Source: Brachyhypopomus gauderio
Lineage: Eukaryota > Chordata > Actinopteri > Gymnotiformes > Hypopomidae
Direction: 5' to 3'
Length of the DNA: 64,000 nt
NCBI RefSeq assembly: GCF_052324685.1
Contig: NW_027506911.1
Location: 836,001-900,000 of the forward strand
The position numbers and the translations under genes were made by a program. The notes beneath the pieces are model-generated. The model saw nothing but the letters and a program-made list of their open reading frames with translations. It was not told the origin of the DNA and searched no databases. This document shows, one piece after another, positions 50,680 to 60,812 of the stretch. How positions within the stretch are numbered: the first letter of the stretch is position 1; each line of letters begins with the position of its first letter.

Positions 50680-53290
50680 TCAATAATGCTATCCTTCCAG
50701 GCACAGTGGAATACTTCCAACTTTGTAGATCGCTATTTACGCTCTAATTTACGTGCTATTTGTTTTAAGTTTCTAGTTTGGTCGGTGTACCACGGGGCGA
50801 GCTTTTTAGATCTAGTCTTTTTATATTTGAGTGGAGCTACTATATCTAAAGCTCATCTGCAGGTATTCTCTATGCAGCTGGTTAGACTATCTAACTCTCC
50901 TGGATCGGATGGCGAGTGGGCTAGAGCAGTTAAATCAGGGAGGGCTTCAATAAACTGTTGCTGTTAATGAATTTATCGAGCGCTTTATACACTGCCGAGG
51001 AGATGGGCGGGTATTTATGTTAAGATGAATCTCAAATTGGACTAAATAGTGATCAGAGATAGCTACGGTTTGCGGGAGTATATTTATACTATCTACGTCG
51101 ATACCCAGCGTTAAGATTAAATCTAGGGTATGATTTTGATAATGTGTAGGTCCTACTACGTTTTGTATAATGCCGACAGAGTTTAATATAGAAGTAAAAG
51201 CCCTTGTCAGTGGATCGTCCGCATTATCAAAATGTACGTTAAAGTCTCCTACCATTATTATTTTGTCACTACTTACTGCTAAATTTGCTGCAATATCGGT
51301 GAAATCTTTTAAGAAATCTGAGTAAGGCCCTGGTGGTCTATATACATTTGTTAGGGAAAATGCACTTTTATTTACGGATGGACTAATTACATTAATAGAC
51401 TGCATCTCAAATGAGTTTGAGATATCTAAGTATTTCTGATGAATTTCTAAACAATCACGATATATTATACATATTCCTCCTCCTCTGCCTGACAATCTAG
51501 GTCTAGTTATATCCCACAGGAGTGGCTTCGTTTAGTGTTAAATAATCACCAGATTGAATGCACGTTTCAGTTAGAGACATAATATCAATTTTCTGGTGAG
51601 ATATAAGGTCATTTACAAAAACTGCTTTTGAGTTGAGCGATCGAATATTGATTAATCCGATTTTCAGATAGGTAATAATTGGGTGTGAAGTCTGAATATT
51701 AGTTAAAAACTTAGGACGGACTGTTTTCTTATGATTTAGTTTAACCCGGGGCACAGACACAGTCTCAATCCTATGGGATCTTGGTGACGCCTCTAAGCAG
51801 CTCGCAGACAGGTTTAACCCGTTAGTCTGCGGCCTGGTCGCGACTCTGGTTAGTCAGCAGCTCCTAGTACTACACTGCCCACTAACTAACAGACTACGGG
51901 CTATGCTGCAGGATAACAAGGCGGCGCCATCCCGGGTGGGGTGGACACCGTCCCTGCCTAAAAGACCAGGCCTGCCCTCGAACTCTTTCCAATTATTAAT
52001 AAAGCCCACTTGATTTTTGGAGCACCACTTGGACATCCAGCGGTTTAGCGACGTGAGCCTGCTGTATTGCTCATCGCCGCGCCGCATTGGGATGGGGCCA
52101 GAGCAGATTACGGCATCGGACATCGTCTGGGCTAATTTAATCACCTCTTTAACATTAGCCTTAGTCACTTCTGACTGCCGCAGACGTATATCGTTGGCCC
52201 CTACATGTATAACTATCCTAGAGAATCTCCTATGGGCTAACAGTCTAAGGTTGCCACTAATGTCCGGCGCTCTGGCTCCCGGTACACAGCTGACTGTAAC
52301 CGCTGGTGCCCCTACAGGAATAGCGACTTTCACGTGTCGGACTATAGAGTCTCCTATCACCAGAGTCTCCTCAGCGGGTGTAGCACTGAGCGGGGCAAAC
52401 CTGTTGGACACGTGAACCGGGGAGTGGTGCTCTGGTGGGCTAGCGCTGGCGTTAGCGGTAGCTGCAGCCCTCGCTCTCCAACTACGCCGCCGAGACGTCA
52501 CCCATTTGCCCCGCTGTGAGGGCTCTATCGCCGGAGTCGCGGAGGCGCTAGTTCTCCCTGGCGCGTCCACACCTACTACTGACCCTGTCTCTCTATCCCT
52601 CAATAATGAGTGGACGCGGCGCTCTAAACTTTACACTTTCGCCACGAGAGAATTAACTAGTTTGCACCTCTCACAAATACTATCTGTCACGTAGGGCTAC
52701 GCCCCCTATCGTAGCTGTCACTCTGGGTTCCCTCGTGTCTGTGTTCCTTGCCCGTTTGTCCTGCCCTGCTCGTTGGTTTTGATGATTCCTCGTTTGTTAC
52801 CACGCCCCTGTGTCATTGTCATCACCTGTCCCTAGTTTAGTTCTGTGTATAAAAGTCCCTTTGTCTCCCATGTCGGTATCGGTCTTTTTGTTTAAACCCG
52901 TCACACCTGCTGTTCGTAAGTTTGAGCTTTGCGTTTTGTTATCCGTCTACATCTGCCTGTTCTGTGTTTTCCCCCTTGTCGTTATTTTCTTGTCTGAATA
53001 TGCCCATTGTCCTTTCTTGTCCTGGCTGCCCTCCCAGTTTGACCCATGCCTGTCCGTTTAACACTGGTTTTGGAATTTCCTTGAATAAATCTCGCTCTCC
53101 TCAGCGTTTGTGTCCGCCTCCCTGTTCTGCCTCTCGCAGAACGTTACACTATCACTATTACTGTCGGTGGCGAAAGGGTCTAGGCTAAACATGCCACACT
53201 CCGAGCAGGGAAACAAACCCACACCAGCCATGAATAAATCAGAACACTTACCGCGTCTAGCCAATTTATACAAACTTACGCTCTCTGCTT
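50680..53290 (-). mobile_element. LINE 5' half with esterase ORF1 and APE endonuclease, reverse
   Basis: ORF1 starts on the minus strand near 53231 with CSECGM and LDPFATDS. It is interrupted by a solo LTR (52685-53148), then continues from about 52680 with a second cysteine pair and an SGNH/GDSL-esterase-like domain at 52603-51854 (LVIGDSIVRHV, IVIHVGANDI, GRDGVHPT). ORF2 follows at about 51760-50947: APE-type endonuclease with INIRSLNSKA, MSLTETCI, GRGGGICIIYRD, MVGDFNVHFD and VAISDHYLVQF. A frame break at about 51500 separates ORF2 parts. The RT is missing, because the ERV-A LTR replaces everything past 50676. An esterase ORF1 is known in CR1/L2-group LINEs. Confidence 0.8.
52680..53153. 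repeat. Solo LTR with 5-bp duplication (LTR 52685-53148)
   Basis: 464 bp from TGTCACGTAGGGCTACGCCC to CGCAGAACGTTACA, flanked by CTATC at 52680-52684 and 53149-53153. Internal TATAAAAG at about 52846 and AATAAA at about 53082 give it a promoter and a polyadenylation signal in plus orientation. It resembles the first part of the segment at 20126. No internal region is present, so it is the product of LTR-LTR recombination. Confidence 0.93.
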
Positions 53291-53394
53291 TGTGAAGGCA
53301 GAAAGTTGGTCAGCAGCCGAAATAAAACCTGTAAAATTTATCAAGGAAGGCAAAAAGTAAAAAATTAGCATGTAAATAGATTAACCCGACTCCG

Positions 53395-54072
53395 ACCCTT
53401 TCTTACTCCTCATGCTACTGCTGTCCTTGTTCATAGCCTTATCACATCCAAGTTAGATTACTGTAACTCACTTCTCTTTGGTCTCCCAAATAAGACTCTC
53501 CATAAATTGAAACTGCTCCAGAACTCTGCTGCCCAGGTCATTACTGGTACTCCATCCAGAGAACACATCACCCCGGTATTGCAACAGCTCCACTGGTTAC
53601 CCATTGAAGACAGAATTCATTAAAAAATTTTAACGCTCACATTCAAATCTATCCATAACCTTGCTCCTCCTTATTTGTGTGAATTGCTACACGTCTCCAC
53701 TCCGTCCCGTTCCCTCAGATCCTCATCCTCCACTCATCTTACTGTTCCTTCTGCCCGTCTCGTCACTATGGGCAGTAGAGCCTTTAGTTGTGCTCCTCTG
53801 GAATTCCCTTCCCCCCGCTATCAGGAACGCTGACTCTCTTCTCTCTTTTAAATCTCTATTGAAAACTCATTTGTTCAAGTTAGCATATTCTCTCTAAGCT
53901 GTTCTGTGGTGTTTGTCATGACTCTTTTAGTATTGTTTTTACCTTGATGTATTCAAATGATTACTGATTCAGTCTTATTACTGTTGTTTATATCTGCTTG
54001 TAAGGTGACCTTGGGTTTTTGAAAGGCGCCATCAAATAAAATGTATTATTATTATTATTATTATTATTATTA
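53395..54072 (+). mobile_element. L2-type LINE 3' end with (TTA)n tail
   Basis: Frames with changes encode the C-terminal part of an L2-group RT protein ([44 protein letters not shown]; later WNSLPPAIRNADSLLSFKSL). It ends with GGCGCCATCAAATAAAATGT followed by (ATT)n at about 54045-54072, the typical L2 3' tail. It is 5'-truncated, and a stop occurs after EDRIH. Confidence 0.85.
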
Positions 54073-54225
54073 CTGTGATGAAAAGACGGGGGCACGCACA
54101 CCGGCCTTCAAAGTAGGAGACAAAGTTCGGGTGAGAAAACAGACTCGTTCCCAAAGGTCATCCCAAATTCACTCAACCAGTTCAAATCCAAAACGAGTGG
54201 GACCATGAACGTTCGAACTGACCGC
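54073..54225 (+). pseudogene. Gypsy integrase C-terminal fragment
   Basis: Nearly the same sequence as 19079-19226 (TACTGTGATGAAAAGACGGG..., GTAGGAGACAAAGTTCGGGT), so from the same Gypsy family. A 3-bp gap (ACTCGTTCCC against ACTCATGTTCCC) and substitutions distinguish it. Confidence 0.85.
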
Positions 54226-54663
54226 TACATGAGCTGATGTTACTATCCTATAAATCACCAAAAAATTAATGTTTGGTTTAATATGTCCATCTACTGTATC
54301 CATCCATCCCCAAGTGAGTACGTGGCCTCAAACAAAAAAGTTCAATTTTAAGGGTGCTGCAGTGGAACATGTTGTCCTCATTTTTATCTGGAGTGTGTTC
54401 ACGTTGTGTTAGCTCTACACACACAAACACAGCCCACTATTATTATGTATTATTATGTTATATCATTATGTTGACCTACAGACCGATTCCAGAAAAATTT
54501 GAATATTGTGAAAAGTTGATTAAATATCATAATTACATTCAAAAGTTATATTATTATTTCATAGATTGATTCAGGGTCCATAGTTTAAACAATTCCAAGA
54601 ATTTATTTCTTTATATAATTTAGGCTTCCAGCCCACAAAATCAGGATAAAAAAAACACCATCA
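54226..54663. other. Unassigned AT-rich sequence
   Basis: No coding or terminal-repeat structure recognised. The phrase CCAGAAAAATTTGAATATTG resembles dispersed fish DNA-transposon debris. Confidence 0.35.
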
Positions 54664-55732
54664 CTGTTTACCAGTGCTTAATTTGTAAATCAAATGATGC
54701 CGGTGTTCGCAAACAGCGTCATGAGACAAGGGATCACTGAGACCAACAATGTCACCGTATCGCACACAAAGCGCAATGCTTAGGCATACAAATGTCAAAC
54801 TAACAAGCCAATTCATTTATAAATTACTTTAAATCAGGGCCGGAGTGGGACACTTTTTCAGCCCGGGAGTTTTATGACCAAATCCGGCCCAAAATTATTT
54901 TTCCCTCCCAATCGGCCCAAACTAGAGACTGACATGAACCGGCCCATCGGGAATCCTCCCGAATCTCCCGATTAGCCACTCCGGCTTTGCTTTAAATGAT
55001 TTACGTGTGAGTGTTTTAAGTGCAGAATTGTTTCTTACCTTATTAGTTGTTTAGTATATAGCTTGGGACTCAATCACACTTGCACCTGCCCCAATAACAT
55101 CTCCACTGCCGCTGCCTTCATTTGCTTCAAGTCTCGTTGTTTAGTAGTACAACCAGATGCTTTTTTGTTAAAAAAGGAAAGCAAGTTTGACTGTTTTTTC
55201 GACATATTGATCGCTGTTATTTTGACAAATTGGCGCCTTTGTCTGATATCTACGTAACACAAAATATTTCCCATCAACAATTTCTATTGTAAAATGTAAT
55301 AAATAATTTTATTTTTTTTATTAATGACCCACATACACCTTAAAACTGATTTGCAATTTATCTGTGTTGTTTTATTATATTTTTGTGTATAATAATAAAA
55401 ATGCCCATTTGGACTAAGGCCGTGTGAGGGGTGGGCGGATGCTTTATGGGGGAGAGGTGGAAAGGCATCGCTAAAAGGGTTTTAGGAATTTAGGAATAAA
55501 TTTGTGATTTAGGAAGCCTGAATGTGAATCTTGTGTTTAAAAAATGTCTTTTATAGAATTATTTGTTCAATTAATTGGTTCAACGCAGACAGATTTCTTC
55601 ATAACTTATAATTAGTAGGCTTGAAAGTTTCTGGATCGAGGCAGACAGTTCCCGGAATGCACCCTTCAAATTGAAAGAGTTCCCGGATCATGTTCCAACA
55701 GGATCCGGCTCAAATTAAGCCCTGCTGTTTAC
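54664..55732 (-). mobile_element. hAT element with 8-bp duplication (body 54672-55724)
   Basis: Ends CAGTGCTTAATTTG and CAAATTAAGCCCTG, flanked by CTGTTTAC at 54664-54671 and 55725-55732. A minus-strand frame with MSKKQSNLLSFF near 55210 resembles the N-terminus of a hAT transposase. The rest is missing. A 155-bp MITE is nested at 54835-54989. Confidence 0.9.
54827..54997. mobile_element. Nested hAT MITE with 8-bp duplication (body 54835-54989)
   Basis: Ends CAGGGCCGGAGTGG and CCACTCCGGCTTTG are inverted repeats; CTTTAAAT occurs at 54827-54834 and 54990-54997. No coding capacity. Confidence 0.9.
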
Positions 55733-56249
55733 CAAAACACTACAAACAGGTAAAACAGGTAAAGGTGAGATAGGCGAGGCCGGATGGTACAAGACTAAAC
55801 CGAAAGTAAACAAGAAGAATCACCTTATGAACACAAGACTGACATACGACGGTGAGAACACTGAGAAATATTATTAAAGGTTACATTATGTACAAAATAT
55901 ATTGTTTTAATGTTTTAACGATAAAGGGGCATAAAGCAGTTTGAATATACGAAAAGGTCTGTGAGTCTTACTGCAATATGACAAAATGTCCGAAATGAAA
56001 ACAGACGACAGATCACATTCTAAAGCGAGTAGAGGTTAAATAGGGAGACCAAACGTCCGTATTTCACGTCCTGTCCCAGGCGTCCCGGGTTTTTTTAAGT
56101 GAGGAAATGTCCTGGTTTTAAAAATACCTTCATTGGACCATTAACATTTAAATTTACAGGCACTAGGGCACTGCGCACGGCGCTACGTGTGACGTAATCC
56201 CAGAGCCGCGTCTGTTCTTAAGCAACATGCATGTAACATGCAATACCCT
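55733..56249. other. Upstream flank of NLR-C, no recognised gene
   Basis: Mixed sequence. GGGAGACCAAACGTCCGTAT at 56043 resembles one end of a hAT-type MITE, but a partner end was not found. The 5'-most exon and promoter of NLR-C could lie in this region but were not recognised. Confidence 0.35.
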
Positions 56250-56590
56250 GAATCTGTAAAAACTATTAACGTTTCCAGGCTGATGTTTTTTTTTTTTCAT
56301 TTAGTCACTGAATTGACAGATTTTGCAGCGATGAAAGGAATGTCTTGGGCTTTAAATCACACTTTATTTGTTCTGAACTGGAACATCTAAATGTAACATT
56401 AGCTAAAAGAGAGTGATTTCGGTTACCGATGGTGATAGTGTTACATGCAAGCATTCAAGTACATATACAACACTGTACATAACAGTTACAGAAACTGGAA
56501 AATGTAATGAACAAATCTGTTAAAATGTCATTTTCCTATAATCAGTGTTTCAGTGTCCTGCTCCTCCTCTTTATGATGAAGTGTTGACAG
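56250..56590 (+). other. NLR-C intron or 5' flank, duplicated at 23128-23488
   Basis: Parallel to the NLR-D fragment. It ends in TGCTCCTCCTCTTTATGATG and AGTGTTGACAG, a plausible pyrimidine tract and acceptor for the first recognisable exon. Confidence 0.65.
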
Positions 56591-56698
56591 GGAGCAGAGA
56601 GCTGCATCTCCAGTGTCCAGCTGTGTGTGTGTGAAGAGGAACAACTCCATGATGGAGCCTCATAACTCCAGCAGTGGAGGAGGAACCTCTGACCCAAA
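56591..56698 (+). CDS. NLR-C: first N-terminal repeat exon
   Basis: A 108-bp symmetrical exon (acceptor AG at 56589-56590, donor GTGAGG at 56699). It reads EQRAASPVSSCVCVKRNNSM then MEPHNSSSGGGTSDPK. This is a variant of the S-P-V-P-S-C-V-S-M-K repeat motif found at the N-terminus of many fish NLRC3-like proteins, where each exon adds one repeat. The function of the repeat is not established. The initiation codon is presumably in an exon further left. Confidence 0.7.
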
Positions 56699-56811
56699 GT
56701 GAGGAGCTTTACATCAGCACTTAATATGAGGAAACAGGAAGAGGGAATATTCAGGATAAATAAGATGTAGTGAAGGATGTAATTACTCAACACTTTCCTC
56801 ATCTTCATCAG

Positions 56812-57036
56812 GGTGAAGAGAGCAGCATCTCCAGTACCCAGCTGTGTGTCTATGAATAGTGAATCATCTCCAGTACCCAGCTGTGTGTCTATGAAGAGTG
56901 AATCATCTCCAGTACCCAGCTGTGTGTCTATGAATAGTGAATCATCTCCAGTACCCAGCTGTGTGTCTATGAAGAGTGACTGGTCCATGGGTGAGCCTCT
57001 TGCCTTCAGCAGTGGACCTGTGACCTCTGACCTACA
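56812..57036 (+). CDS. NLR-C: second N-terminal repeat exon with 39-bp minisatellite
   Basis: A 225-bp symmetrical exon (acceptor ATCAG at 56811, donor GTGAGT). The frame reads VKRAASPVPSCVSM and then repeats SESSPVPSCVSM[N/K] in 13-codon units, ending with KSDWSMGEPLAFSSGP and VTSDLQ. The 39-bp unit occurs four times, with alternating AATAGT/AAGAGT. Since 39 is divisible by three, repeat gain or loss leaves the frame open. The protein segment is serine/proline-rich and probably disordered. It joins in frame to the 55-bp exon at 58921. Confidence 0.85.
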
Positions 57037-57581
57037 GTGAGTGATACACTAATGACAGTTTTTAGCTGTGTATTTAGTTTGTGAAGAACAGGATTACAAT
57101 TTGAATCACCATTATGAGAGTAAACACAATGAGAAATACAAGAACTAGACTGATTCAGAACTGCAAGTTTTTTCTAATAAAGTGTCTAGTGTGTACCGGT
57201 ACAAGGTGTTTCTAATAAAGTGTCTAGTGTGTACCGGTACAAGGTGTTTCTAATAAAGTGTCTAGTGTGTACCGGTACAAGGTGTTTCTAATATAGTGTC
57301 TGGTGTGTACTGGTACAAGGTGTTTATAATAAAGTGTCTAGTATGTACTGGTACAAAGTGTTTCTAATAAAGTGTTAGTGTGTACCGATACAAGGTGTTT
57401 ATAATAAAGTGAGGCACTATTCACATAAACATTATTCTACATCACCAGAGTTAAAGTCAGGTGCAGGTTCTCTGTGTTTGTTCTACTGTCACTACAGCAT
57501 TTAAGTTCAGTGTCCCTCAGTCTGGGAGCCCAGTGAACCGTCACATGTTCAGATGTGTTGGGTTATTGCACATGTGCTACA
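57037..57581 (+). repeat. NLR-C intron with a 38-bp minisatellite (57170-57415)
   Basis: Six to seven copies of GTGTTTCTAATAAAGTGTCT-AGTGTGTACCGGTACAAG, some with small changes. Each unit contains the palindrome GTACCGGTAC or a variant. Confidence 0.85.
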
Positions 57582-57891
57582 TCATCATTTCAGGGCCTGA
57601 ATTTCAGTGCGGGATTGCGGGAATTGCGCACTATTTCTTCGATTCCCGCAATTTTATCCATAATAATGCGGGAAACTCCCGCACACAATTACAGCGAAAA
57701 CGTTCAGCAAAACAATAGCTCTGTTTGTATTGTGAGACGGACAGATAGTCGGACAGACCAACGTCCGTACTGGACGCTGCACTCGGCGCTCTCACTCTTC
57801 CTAGCATCGCAGCGGCGGCAACGTTGACCAAACTAATCCTCAGGATTCACACACAGGTGACGGTAGTAAACTAAAGCAGCAGTCCAAAGAT

Positions 57892-58164
57892 ATGTTTCAG
57901 TCCAACTGGCCAAGAATATATCCCTGGCTCGAACTTAATAGCGGTGAAATGAGCTGCTCGATTTGTAAAATGTACGGTGCTGTGCCTTTTACCAGCCGAT
58001 GCTACAAAACATCGAGTTTAAGTCGCCACTCGGCTAGTGTCTCTCATACAGCAGCACTGAAAAGAAAGCGCGAGGCTGATCTGAAAGAGGTGGTCAATAA
58101 CGGAGGAGAAGGGCAGAAAAACAGATTACTAGGGTTGCCAACTTTATCACTGAGTGAGATTTGA
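57892..58164 (+). pseudogene. BED zinc-finger N-terminus of a hAT transposase
   Basis: About 80 codons: WPRIYPWLELNSGEMSCSIC then KMYGAVPF, RCYKTSSLSRHSASVSHTAA, i.e. C-x2-C and two histidines of a BED finger. The frame runs straight into the nested MITE at 58131, so nothing of the catalytic domain follows. Confidence 0.75.
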
Positions 58165-58458
58165 TTTTAGGAGGGAGGGAGGGAGGGGGGTGGCGGCGTG
58201 TGTGTGAAATATTGGCCGGGGGCGGGGTGTGCGTGTGCAAATTGTTGGGGGGGGGGGTGTAAAATGGACACATTTAAGTATTATATCAGAGCGATATAAG
58301 CGAACTAGTAACTCATTGAATCATAGATGTAGATCAGAGGTAAATAAACTAGATTTTTTCAGCGTGAGAAATCGGATGTATGGCGTTTGTGCGTGTGAAG
58401 ATGGTCAAATGCATGTGTCTCACGCTCATTGCGTGAGAGTTGGCAACCCTGGATTACT
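58123..58458. mobile_element. MITE of the AGGGTTGCCAAC family (body 58131-58450)
   Basis: 320 bp with ends AGGGTTGCCAAC/GTTGGCAACCCT; flanks AGATTACT and GGATTACT match 7 of 8. Its right part (CATGTGTCTCACGCTCATTG) matches the reverse complement of the copy at 9498-9780. Confidence 0.88.
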
Positions 58459-58589
58459 GCAATGCATAAAATTCTGCCTGATGCCCAGTCAGCTGATTGT
58501 GATGTGATGACACATTTCAGCACACAAAACAGATGTAAAATTAAGTTATAACAAGCCTAACCAATGTATGCTAATTTCAGCTTGGCCCT

Positions 58590-58653
<64 letters not shown>

Positions 58654-58920
58654 TGTTGAAGCACAGCAAGACCTGTATTTAGGTTCACCAGAGGTATCCC
58701 CCCCCAAAATGTAGAAATCCACCTTATGTGACACATTTAAGGGGGGAATTCCCACTGATTTTGAAAAATGAATTTCAGGCCCTGATCATCATCATCATCA
58801 TGTACCTGAATATAACATGTATTCATGAATGTAACATGTAGTCATGAATGTAACATATATATGAATTCATGTCTATAAAATGTAAAAGTTGTTAAAGTTG
58901 TTTGTTCTGTTTGTCCACAG

Positions 58921-58975
58921 TGCCCAAAAGAAACCTGTAAAGATTTCTAAAGACAAACTGGAGTCAGTATTCAAG
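58921..58975 (+). CDS. NLR-C: 55-bp connecting exon
   Basis: Acceptor TTTGTCCACAG, donor GTGTGT. Reads AQKKPVKISKDKLESVFK after completing a split codon with the previous exon, and ends on a codon boundary. This leads in frame into the next exon (ELEHKI...). A lysine-rich linker typical of fish NLRC3-like N-termini; no separate domain. The donor GTGTGT merges into a GT-rich array, so its strength may vary. Confidence 0.8.
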
Positions 58976-59819
58976 GTGTGTATGTGTGTGTGTGTTCGTG
59001 TGTTCGTGTGTTCGTGTGTTTGTGTGTGTGTGTGTATGTGTGTATGTGTGTGTGTGTGTGTGTGTATGTGTGTGTGTGTGTGTGTGTAGGGTGTCATGCT
59101 GAGCTCCACCCTCTCCTGTCAATCTGTCTGTTTGGTCCCTCTAGCCCCGCCCAGCCTTTCCCTGTTTATACTTCCCATGTGTTTTTCATGTCTGTCTGTC
59201 CCTCCTTCCATTCAGTAACTCCACCCTGAGATTATCAGTCCCACCTCTTCACAGTTGACTTCTCTTGTTAGTCTGGCCTATTTAATCTCTGTCCCTTCTC
59301 TTGTTAGGCTGTCCTATTTAATCTCTGTCCCTTCTCTTGTTAGTCTGTCCTATTTAATCTCTGTCCCTTCTCTTGTTAGTCTGTCCTATTTAATCTCTGT
59401 CCCTTCTCTTGTTAGTCTGTCCTATTTAATCTCTGTCCCTTCTCTTGTTCTGTGGTTGTTCTTGTATTGGGAGATATTGTATTATGTTCTGTCTTGCTTG
59501 AGCTCTGTGGTTGTATTTTGTGTATGTGGATTGTGTTTATTGTGTGTGTGGGAGAAGGGTCTTATTATTAGTGTTTACATCACAGATCATTTATAAAACT
59601 TTATAAAACTACCTACAATTGAAACTTTATATTTATTATATTATAATATATTATATATATATATATTAGACTTTTGTACTTAAACTTTTGTAATAAACCA
59701 TAATGTCCACAGGACCACCCAGTCCCTCTCAGTTCAGTCCTCTCTTATGTTTAATGGATTATCCTGTGTTATAATCATCTGTGTGTAATACTGTAGTTTT
59801 ACTGATACTGTTTATTCAG
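58976..59819 (+). other. NLR-C intron with GT array and 36-bp minisatellite
   Basis: A (GT)n-rich run to about 59088 and then, at about 59261-59450, five units of CTTCTCTTGTTAGTCTGTCC TATTTAATCTCTGTCC (36 bp). The 3' end TGATACTGTTTATTCAG is the next acceptor. Long frames in the repeat are artefacts of its multiple-of-three length. Confidence 0.8.
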
Positions 59820-60024
59820 GAGCTGGAGCACAAAATCACCTCTCTGGTGAAAAATGAGCTGAAGAGATTCAAGAATCTACTGAGTCCAGATTACCCAGCA
59901 TGCACTGGGAGACAGGTGGAGGATGAGGAGGATCAGAGCAGTGTCAGAGAGGGGGCGATGAAGATCACACTGCACGTCCTGAGGAACATGAACCAGACAG
60001 ACCTCGCTAACACACTAGAGACCA
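59820..60024 (+). CDS. NLR-C: death-fold-like N-terminal exon
   Basis: A 205-bp exon (acceptor TTATTCAG, donor GTAAGA). It encodes ELEHKITSLVKNELKRFKNL, LSPDYPACTGRQ, REGAMKITLHVLRNMNQTDL and ANTLET. The helix-rich sequence is conserved in fish NLRC3-like receptors and resembles the pyrin/death-fold region that can engage adaptors. It begins at a codon boundary and ends one base into a codon, which the NACHT exon completes. No stop or frameshift. Assigning it to the death fold rests on family knowledge, not on a structural comparison. Confidence 0.85.
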
Positions 60025-60812
60025 GTAAGAGCTCTGGGTCATGACATCATAACATCACTTTATTACTTCAGAGGGAGGACACTGTTGGTGAATCTCAGTT
60101 CACAATGAGGATCTTAAATTAGTGTTGGTCTGTCCTCAGTTGACCTCCCTTCAGTGTAGTCTGCTCAGGTGCAGACTCAAGACTCTCCTACATTTATCAC
60201 TGTTGTCATGTGACTGTAGAATGTTGGAGTTTTGAGGATACGTTGTTATTCTATAGAACTGAGATTTGACCACAGGTCACTGTCTCATGATGTCATACAC
60301 AGGTGTGTTTTCTATTTCCCTCCATTGTCTCTCAGATGTCCAGTCTGCTAGTTGTAGGTCTCCTCAGTCAGGTGACAGTTACCAGTGTGTGTGGTGGAAC
60401 TTCAGCTGGTGTAATGGCTTCCTCCATGAACCCATGTGTTCTCCATGTCAAACTGCTGATCATTCAGTGTTTTTGATACCCAGACACTCTAACCATCCTG
60501 TAATTTAACTCTTACAGTACTTCAATTTCCTGAATGTATCATGACCAATCTATGGGGACTAAAAATCTATTCATAGTGATGAATTAATGTTCAATTTATA
60601 TAGGGCCTTTCAAGATACTCAAGGTCGCTTTACAATTTTAACACAAGTCTTACACAACCAATCACACACCAGCGAGAAGTGTACTCTCCACAGGAATCCA
60701 CAGCCCCCTGGGGGACTGTAATAATGATGTCTTTTCTTGTATTTCCTGTGATGAGTCTGTTATGATTGATCCTAAAGACATTAACATGTGTGGTGTTGTC
60801 TTCCTCTATCAG
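60025..60812 (+). other. NLR-C intron
   Basis: 788 bp of intron, ending TTGTCTTCCTCTATCAG. No repeat or nested element was clearly recognised, though TAGGGCCTTTCAAGATACTC (about 60600) resembles dispersed LINE debris. Confidence 0.6.

Larger units (their letters stand above)
57582..58793 (+). mobile_element. hAT element with BED finger remnant in NLR-C intron (body 57590-58785)
   Basis: Ends TCAGGGCCTGAATTTCA and TGAATTTCAGGCCCTGA; flanks TCATCATT (57582-57589) and TCATCATC (58786-58793) match at 7 of 8 bases. At 57892-58164 a frame encodes a BED-type zinc finger (CSICKMYGAVPF... SRHSASVSH), the N-terminal DNA-binding domain of ZBED transposases. The catalytic part is missing. A MITE (58131-58450) and an (AT)n run (58592-58651) lie inside. 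Confidence 0.88.

Noticed and set aside
54354..54569. 71-codon frame in AT-rich sequence
   Set aside because: No motif, splice context or composition bias to support a gene.
59255..59596. 113-codon frame with repeated SVPSLVSLSYLI
   Set aside because: It is a product of the 36-bp intronic minisatellite; there are no splice signals or homology for a coding exon.
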